9,831 nt of DNA from Candidatus Nanopelagicales bacterium (GTDB lineage Bacteria > Actinomycetota > Actinomycetes > S36-B12 > UBA10799). A program made the position numbers and the translations under genes. This document shows positions 5,727-9,831 of the stretch, piece after piece. The stretch lies in the NCBI GenBank assembly GCA_030699055.1, contig JAUYKX010000057.1, forward strand, positions 1 through 9,831, read 5' to 3'. The notes under the pieces are model-generated. The model worked only from the letters and a program-made list of their open reading frames with translations. It did no database searches and was not told where the DNA came from. Positions within the stretch are counted from its first letter, which is position 1. Each line of letters opens with the position of its first letter.

Positions 5727-7129
5727 CCACCCAGGCCGCACTTCCAGCCAAAGCCGAGGTGCGTGCTTCGCGTCGAGTACCGGGGGCCCGGCGCAACACC
5801 GAGTTGATTTTGTTGATCCTGGCCTGGCTGGTCGGCGCTTACGCCTATGCCAATGTCGGCCTGGGCACCGAAGGCAGGCTGCCGGAGAACCTCGCGCTCG
5901 TGATCGGTTTGGTAGGCGTTCTCTTCATCGGGGCGCACGTCTGCGTCCGGATCTGGGCGCCTATTGCCGACCCGTTACTGCTACCGGTCGCCGCCCTGCT
6001 CAACTTCCTGGGCCTGTCCATGATCCACAGAATTGATGTGGCCGAGAAGCTGCGGGCGTTGCGGAATGAGGGTCCCCTGCCGTCGGGAGACATGCCGGCT
6101 CAGCTGATCTGGACGACCCTGGCCTTGGTTCTGTTCGCCGGGGTCCTGGTGACAGTTCGGGATCACCGACGATTGCAGCGGTACACCTATACGGCAATGG
6201 TGGCGGGCGTGGTCCTGCTCTTGCTGCCGATGCTGCCCGTGATCGGAAGTACGGTGAACGGGGCAACCCTGTGGGTCCAACTCGGACCGTTGTCGTTCCA
6301 GCCCTCCGAATTGGCTAAGATCCTTTTGACCATATTCTTCGCCGGCTACCTGGTGGTCAAGCGCGATTCATTGGCCTTGGTGCGCCGCAAATTCCTCGGA
6401 CTCGGGATCCCGCGAGCGCGCGATCTCGGACCGATCCTCGTCGCCTGGTTGATCGCACTGGGAATTCTCGCCGTCCAGAAAGACCTCGGCACCGCACTCA
6501 TGTTCTTCGGGCTTTTCGTCTCGATGCTCTACCTGGCAACCCAACGCAAAACCTGGTTGATCATCGGCTCCGTGATGTTCCTGTTTGCGGCGGTGCTCGG
6601 CTACCTGGCCTTCGGGCATGTGCGGTTGCGGGTGCAAGTTTGGCTTGACACCTGGTCCTATGCGAACGACCAGGGTTACCAGATCGCTCAATCGCTTTTC
6701 GGCCTGGCCAACGGCGGGATCATGGGAACGGGCCTTGGACAGGGCTACCCCCAGTTCGTTCCTTTCGCCAAGACTGACTTCATCGCCGCGGCTTTGGGCG
6801 AAGAGTTGGGCCTGGTCGGGTTCATGGCCATCCTCCTGCTGTACGGAGTGATCATCGAACGGGCGCTGCGAACCGCGATCATTTGCCGCGACCCCTTCGG
6901 CAAGCTGCTCGCCGCCGGCCTGGGAACCGTTCTCGCCCTTCAGGTGTTCGTCGTCATCGGTGGGGTGACGCGGCTCATTCCGCTCACCGGCCTGACCACC
7001 CCATGGTTGTCCTACGGCGGCTCGGCCCTCGTGGCCAACTGGATCATGTTGGCTTTGCTGCTCAGAATCTCCGATCGGGCCCGCCGCACCAATCTCGAGC
7101 AGTCACCACAGGTTGTGATCAAACCGTGA
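5723..7129 (+). CDS. rodA: RodA/FtsW SEDS-family peptidoglycan glycosyltransferase
   Basis: This 468-residue polytopic membrane protein polymerises lipid II into glycan strands together with its class B PBP partner. Hydrophobic segments run from about residue 27 to 449, with roughly 10 to 12 helices. SEDS signatures are present: LGPLSFQPSELAKI (187-200), QKDLGTALM (252-260) with the expected catalytic Asp254, KTDFIAAALGEELG (350-363) in the large loop region, and PLTGLTTPWLSYGGSAL (420-436) near the end. The length is almost the same as mycobacterial RodA. The neighbours (PbpA directly after, with a GTGA overlap) identify the transpeptidase partner. Position in the fha-pstP-pbpA-pknB cluster supports RodA rather than the divisional FtsW of the dcw cluster. 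However, many actinobacteria have no rod-type elongation, so the name is positional. Confidence 0.95.
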   Translation: MTTQAALPAKAEVRASRRVPGARRNTELILLILAWLVGAYAYANVGLGTEGRLPENLALVIGLVGVLFIGAHVCVRIWAPIADPLLLPVAALLNFLGLSMIHRIDVAEKLRALRNEGPLPSGDMPAQLIWTTLALVLFAGVLVTVRDHRRLQRYTYTAMVAGVVLLLLPMLPVIGSTVNGATLWVQLGPLSFQPSELAKILLTIFFAGYLVVKRDSLALVRRKFLGLGIPRARDLGPILVAWLIALGILAVQKDLGTALMFFGLFVSMLYLATQRKTWLIIGSVMFLFAAVLGYLAFGHVRLRVQVWLDTWSYANDQGYQIAQSLFGLANGGIMGTGLGQGYPQFVPFAKTDFIAAALGEELGLVGFMAILLLYGVIIERALRTAIICRDPFGKLLAAGLGTVLALQVFVVIGGVTRLIPLTGLTTPWLSYGGSALVANWIMLALLLRISDRARRTNLEQSPQVVIKP

Positions 7130-8574
7130 ATCGCGCGATCAGGCGACTAGGCGGACTCCTGGCCGTCCTTCTGGCCGCACTACTCGTCAACGTGACCTGC
7201 CAGCAGGTGCTGTTCGCCGGTGAGACCAAGGACCGCCCCGGCAACCAGAGAACGGTCCTCGAGGAATACGACCGCGAGCGAGGGCCCATCCTGGTCGGGG
7301 TCGACCCGGTCGCCCGATCTATTCCGACCGACGACGAGTACAAGTACCTGCGGGTGTATTCGCAGGGTCAGATGTTCGCTCCAGTCACCGGGTTCTACTC
7401 CCTGCTGTACGGGTCCACGGGCATCGAGCGGACCGAGAATCCGATTCTCAACGGCGACAGCGACTTGTTCTTCGTCGACCGGATCCAGCAACTACTGTCC
7501 GGGCGTAGTCCACAAGGCGGGGGCGTCACCCTGACCCTCAACGCGTCAGCCCAACGCGCCGCGTTCGAGGGCCTCAGCGGCAAGGTCGGCTCGGTTCTGG
7601 CCCTGGAACCCGGTACCGGGGCGATTCTCGCGATGGCCTCCAGCCCCTCCTACGACCCCAACCAACTCGCGAACCACGATCTCAAGAAGATCCAGGAGTA
7701 TTACGAGAAACTCCAGGCCGATCCGAAGAAGCCGATGCTCAACCGGCCGCTGGTGTCGAACCCGCCGCCCGGATCATCATTCAAGTTGGTCACCGCCGCA
7801 GCGGCCTTGGAGTCGGGCCGGTACAACCCCAATTCGGTGATTCCCGGACCGGCCCGATATCGGCTACCCGGCACCAGCCGGGACATCCCAAACTGGAACG
7901 GCCAGGCGTGCGGTCCCGGCGGCAAGGTCACGCTTGCTCAAGCGCTGGCCATTTCCTGTAACACGGCCTTCGCCTGGCTCGGCAACCAACTCGGTCAGGA
8001 TGCTCTCCGCGGCCAGGCCGAAAAGTTCGGTTTCGGGACCAGCATGACCGTCCCGATGAGGGCGGCAACCAGCCGATTCCCTTCGGACCTCGACGCCGCC
8101 CAGACGGCGATGAGCGCCATCGGCCAGTTTGATGTCAGCGCGACCACACTGCAGATGGCCCTGGTCGGGTCGGGTATCGGTAACGGGGGAATTGTCATGA
8201 ACCCGTATCTGGTCAAGGAAGTTCGGGGACCGGACATGAGGGTCGTGCAAACAGCCAGTCCCTCCCAGTTCGGTCGCGCATTGAGCGCCGAGAATGCGTC
8301 GGCCGAGATGAGCATGATGGTCGGGGTCGTCAACTCGGGAACCGGATCGAACGCCCGGATCCCGGGAATCCAGGTGGGAGGCAAGACCGGGACGGCGGAG
8401 ACCGGAGATGGTCGACCGGCCACGGCCTGGTTCGTGGCGGTGGCGCCTGCCGACTCGCCTAGGGTGGCCGTGGCGGTGGCCATCGAGGATGCCGGAGGCG
8501 GGGAAGTCTCCGGCAACGGACTGGCGGCCCCCATCGCCCGGGCAGTGATCCAGGCCATACTCGGCAGTCGGTAA
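7126..8574 (+). CDS. pbpA: PbpA, class B penicillin-binding protein (D,D-transpeptidase)
   Basis: This 482-residue enzyme crosslinks peptidoglycan outside the membrane. A single N-terminal membrane helix (about 8-28) anchors it. A short dimerisation or pedestal region (about 35-125) precedes the transpeptidase domain (about 150-478). The three active-site motifs are complete: SSFK with Ser217 and Lys220 (PPGSSFKL), SCN at 277-279, and KTG at 420-422 (GGKTGTAET). The frame is open well upstream of the start, but GTG 7126 gives the right N-terminus (MNRAIRRLGGLLAVLLAALL) and a GTGA overlap with the rodA stop; only a distant AGG (7110-7112) precedes it. The length agrees with mycobacterial PbpA (about 491). 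It is expected to work with the RodA encoded just before it. Confidence 0.95.
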   Translation: MNRAIRRLGGLLAVLLAALLVNVTCQQVLFAGETKDRPGNQRTVLEEYDRERGPILVGVDPVARSIPTDDEYKYLRVYSQGQMFAPVTGFYSLLYGSTGIERTENPILNGDSDLFFVDRIQQLLSGRSPQGGGVTLTLNASAQRAAFEGLSGKVGSVLALEPGTGAILAMASSPSYDPNQLANHDLKKIQEYYEKLQADPKKPMLNRPLVSNPPPGSSFKLVTAAAALESGRYNPNSVIPGPARYRLPGTSRDIPNWNGQACGPGGKVTLAQALAISCNTAFAWLGNQLGQDALRGQAEKFGFGTSMTVPMRAATSRFPSDLDAAQTAMSAIGQFDVSATTLQMALVGSGIGNGGIVMNPYLVKEVRGPDMRVVQTASPSQFGRALSAENASAEMSMMVGVVNSGTGSNARIPGIQVGGKTGTAETGDGRPATAWFVAVAPADSPRVAVAVAIEDAGGGEVSGNGLAAPIARAVIQAILGSR

Positions 8575-8587
8575 CCGGGAGGGCATG

Positions 8588-8626
8588 ATGACGTTTACGG
8601 GGCACAGGGAGGCTCGACGTGACTGA
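8588..8626 (+). other. Possible 12-codon leader ORF overlapping the pknB start
   Basis: ATG 8588 (or ATG 8585, one codon earlier) follows GGGAGGG at 8577-8583. It opens a reading frame MTFTGHREARRD that ends at TGA 8624-8626, 8 bases inside pknB in another frame. Such an arrangement could couple or attenuate kinase translation. It may equally be chance, because the spacing from the Shine-Dalgarno to ATG is short (4 bases for 8588). Confidence 0.2.
8606..8612 (+). promoter_or_regulatory. Shine-Dalgarno of pknB
   Basis: AGGGAGG ends 6 bases before GTG 8619, which is ideal spacing. It fixes the start of pknB, and no other in-frame start nearby is as well placed. Confidence 0.75.
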
Positions 8627-9831
8627 ACCGCGCAGGCTCGGCGATCGATACGAACTCGGTGGCGCCCTGGGCCGTGGCGGAATGGCCGAGGTGTTGGAGG
8701 GCCGGGACCTGCGGCTCGGTCGACGGGTCGCAATCAAGATCCTTCGACCGGACTTGGCTAAGGATCCAGCATTCCAGGCCCGCTTCCGACGGGAAGCCCA
8801 GTCGGCGGCCTCGCTCAATCACCCGAACATCGTCGCCGTCTACGACACAGGCGAAGACGTTCTGGACAACGGCAACGGCTCCATAGTCGTCCCGTACATC
8901 GTCATGGAATACGTGGACGGTCAGACTTTGCGCCAGCTTCTGGCCAGCGGTCGACGTCTTCTGCCCGAGCGCGCTCTGGAGATCATCTCGGGCGTATTGG
9001 CGGCGCTCGACTACTCCCACCGCCACGGGATTGTTCATCGCGACATCAAGCCGGCCAATGTGATGTTGACTCGCACGGGCGAGGTCAAGGTGATGGACTT
9101 CGGCATCGCGCGGGCGCTCGCCGACTCGGCGGCCACCATGACCGCGGCCAGTGCGGTCATGGGTACCGCGCAGTACCTGTCGCCCGAGCAGGCCCGGGGA
9201 GAGGTGGTCGACGCCAGGTCGGACCTCTACTCGACTGGTTGTCTCCTGTACGAATTGCTCACCAGCCGGCCGCCATTCGTCGGTGATTCGCCGGTATCGG
9301 TGGCCTATCAGCACGTCAGTGAAAACCCGCTGCCGCCCTCGCAGGTTGATCCGGCTGTGCCTCCGGCTCTGGACGGTCTGGTGCTGCATTCACTGGCCAA
9401 GAGTCCCGATGACCGCTACCAGACCGCGGCCGAGTTCCGAGCCGATGTCGACCGCGCGATCGCCGGCATGCCGGTCACGGCGGCTGTTCCCGTGACCGCA
9501 GCCGCTGGGGCCGGCGGAACCCCGACGGCCATGATGGGCGGCCTGGGCATGAGCACGGATCCGATCCGGGCCGCCGAGCCGTCACCCTCCAAGCGCAGCC
9601 CCTGGGTGTGGGTGGGAATCGTGGTCGCGATCATCGCCGTGGCTGCCGGCGCTCTCCTGCTCGGAAAGTTTCTTTTCGATGGTTCGGCAGCCGAAAAGGT
9701 GACGGTGCCGAACGTGCTCGGCAAGACGGTCGCGGATGCGACAAGATCCCTGCAAGCCCAGGGTTTGGGTCTCGGTCAGCAAACCCCGATCACATCGGAC
9801 CAGCCCAAGGGCCAGGTAATCGCCCAGGATC
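8619..9831 (+). CDS. pknB: PknB, PASTA-domain membrane Ser/Thr protein kinase, 3'-truncated by the window edge
   Basis: 404 codons are visible from GTG 8619, and the frame is open to the right edge. The kinase domain (about 8-280) has the Gly loop LGRGGMAEV (18-26), catalytic Lys40 (VAIKIL), HRDIKPAN with Asp142 and Asn147, DFG at 160-162, the activation loop (163-181), GTAQYLSPEQARG (182-194) and Asp202 of the SDLYSTG motif. A juxtamembrane region (about 281-326) rich in Ala, Pro and Thr precedes one membrane helix (about 329-349). The first extracellular PASTA domain follows (VTVPNVLGKTVADATRSL, from about 361). The family has three or four PASTA domains that bind muropeptides or lipid II, so about 200 residues are probably missing. 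It lies 44 bases after pbpA. PknB phosphorylates FhaA, FhaB and other wall and division proteins, and PstP reverses this. Loop Thr173 and Thr175 are candidate autophosphorylation sites. Confidence 0.95.
   Translation, partial: MTEPRRLGDRYELGGALGRGGMAEVLEGRDLRLGRRVAIKILRPDLAKDPAFQARFRREAQSAASLNHPNIVAVYDTGEDVLDNGNGSIVVPYIVMEYVDGQTLRQLLASGRRLLPERALEIISGVLAALDYSHRHGIVHRDIKPANVMLTRTGEVKVMDFGIARALADSAATMTAASAVMGTAQYLSPEQARGEVVDARSDLYSTGCLLYELLTSRPPFVGDSPVSVAYQHVSENPLPPSQVDPAVPPALDGLVLHSLAKSPDDRYQTAAEFRADVDRAIAGMPVTAAVPVTAAAGAGGTPTAMMGGLGMSTDPIRAAEPSPSKRSPWVWVGIVVAIIAVAAGALLLGKFLFDGSAAEKVTVPNVLGKTVADATRSLQAQGLGLGQQTPITSDQPKGQVIAQD

Noticed and set aside
6883..7125. Upstream extension of pbpA to a start at 6883
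   Set aside because: The extension would overlap the conserved SEDS C-terminus of rodA and add an Arg/His-rich stretch before the membrane helix. GTG 7126 gives the normal N-terminus.
7864..8733. 289-codon open frame on the minus strand over the pbpA end and pknB start
   Set aside because: It runs antisense through the SCN and KTG motifs of pbpA and into the kinase Gly loop. The product is Arg/Gly/Pro-rich and has no recognisable motif.
8595..9389. 264-codon open frame on the minus strand opposite pknB
   Set aside because: The plus strand encodes a complete kinase domain here, open to the window edge, with a strong Shine-Dalgarno. The minus frame is a shadow.
1..9831. Undescribed defence, mobile or biosynthetic system
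   Set aside because: There is no transposase, integrase, nuclease, toxin-antitoxin, CRISPR repeat, tRNA or att-like repeat. The main gene set is the known kinase and peptidoglycan cluster, in conserved order apart from pknA.

Overview
The window is GC-rich throughout, all convincing genes lie on the + strand, and GTG starts are common. Its core is the actinobacterial cell-wall and division regulation cluster fhaA-fhaB-pstP-rodA-pbpA-pknB. I therefore read it as chromosomal DNA of a high-GC actinobacterium. The order cannot be fixed from the sequence, but the lack of a pknA gene argues against Mycobacterium or another typical mycolate former.

Layout. (1) Positions 1-1024 hold the 3' part of a secreted alpha/beta hydrolase of the secretory lipase type; its start and signal peptide lie upstream of the window. 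(2) Positions 1024-2151 hold a polytopic membrane protein of unrecognised family, whose ATG overlaps the lipase stop codon. (3) A short intergenic region (2152-2235) has a weak hairpin at the preceding stop and a 10-bp-spaced direct repeat. It precedes an exported CHAP-fibronectin III protein, probably a peptidoglycan hydrolase (2236-3138). (4) A 113-bp gap with two consecutive hairpins separates this from the cluster. (5) fhaA (3252-3926), fhaB (3923-4396), pstP (4407-5726), rodA/ftsW (5723-7129), pbpA (7126-8574) and pknB (8619 to the window edge) are packed as one operon. Three junctions have 4-bp ATGA/GTGA overlaps, fhaB-pstP has a 10-bp gap, and pbpA-pknB has a 44-bp gap.

How the genes work together. 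From knowledge of the families, PknB is a membrane Ser/Thr kinase whose extracellular PASTA domains sense peptidoglycan fragments or lipid II. PstP reverses its phosphorylations. FhaA and FhaB read phosphothreonines and connect the signal to peptidoglycan synthesis and division. RodA (SEDS glycosyltransferase) and PbpA (class B transpeptidase) are the synthetic pair under this control. The CHAP hydrolase next door is a plausible wall-remodelling partner, but that link is inferred from position only.

I see no new defence, mobile or biosynthetic system. The points most worth checking are the absence of pknA together with an altered PknB activation loop, a possible leader ORF overlapping the pknB start, the direct repeat upstream of the CHAP gene, and the unidentified membrane protein. 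There are no RNA genes, insertion sequences or CRISPR arrays that I can support, and no stretch over 300 bases lacks a gene.
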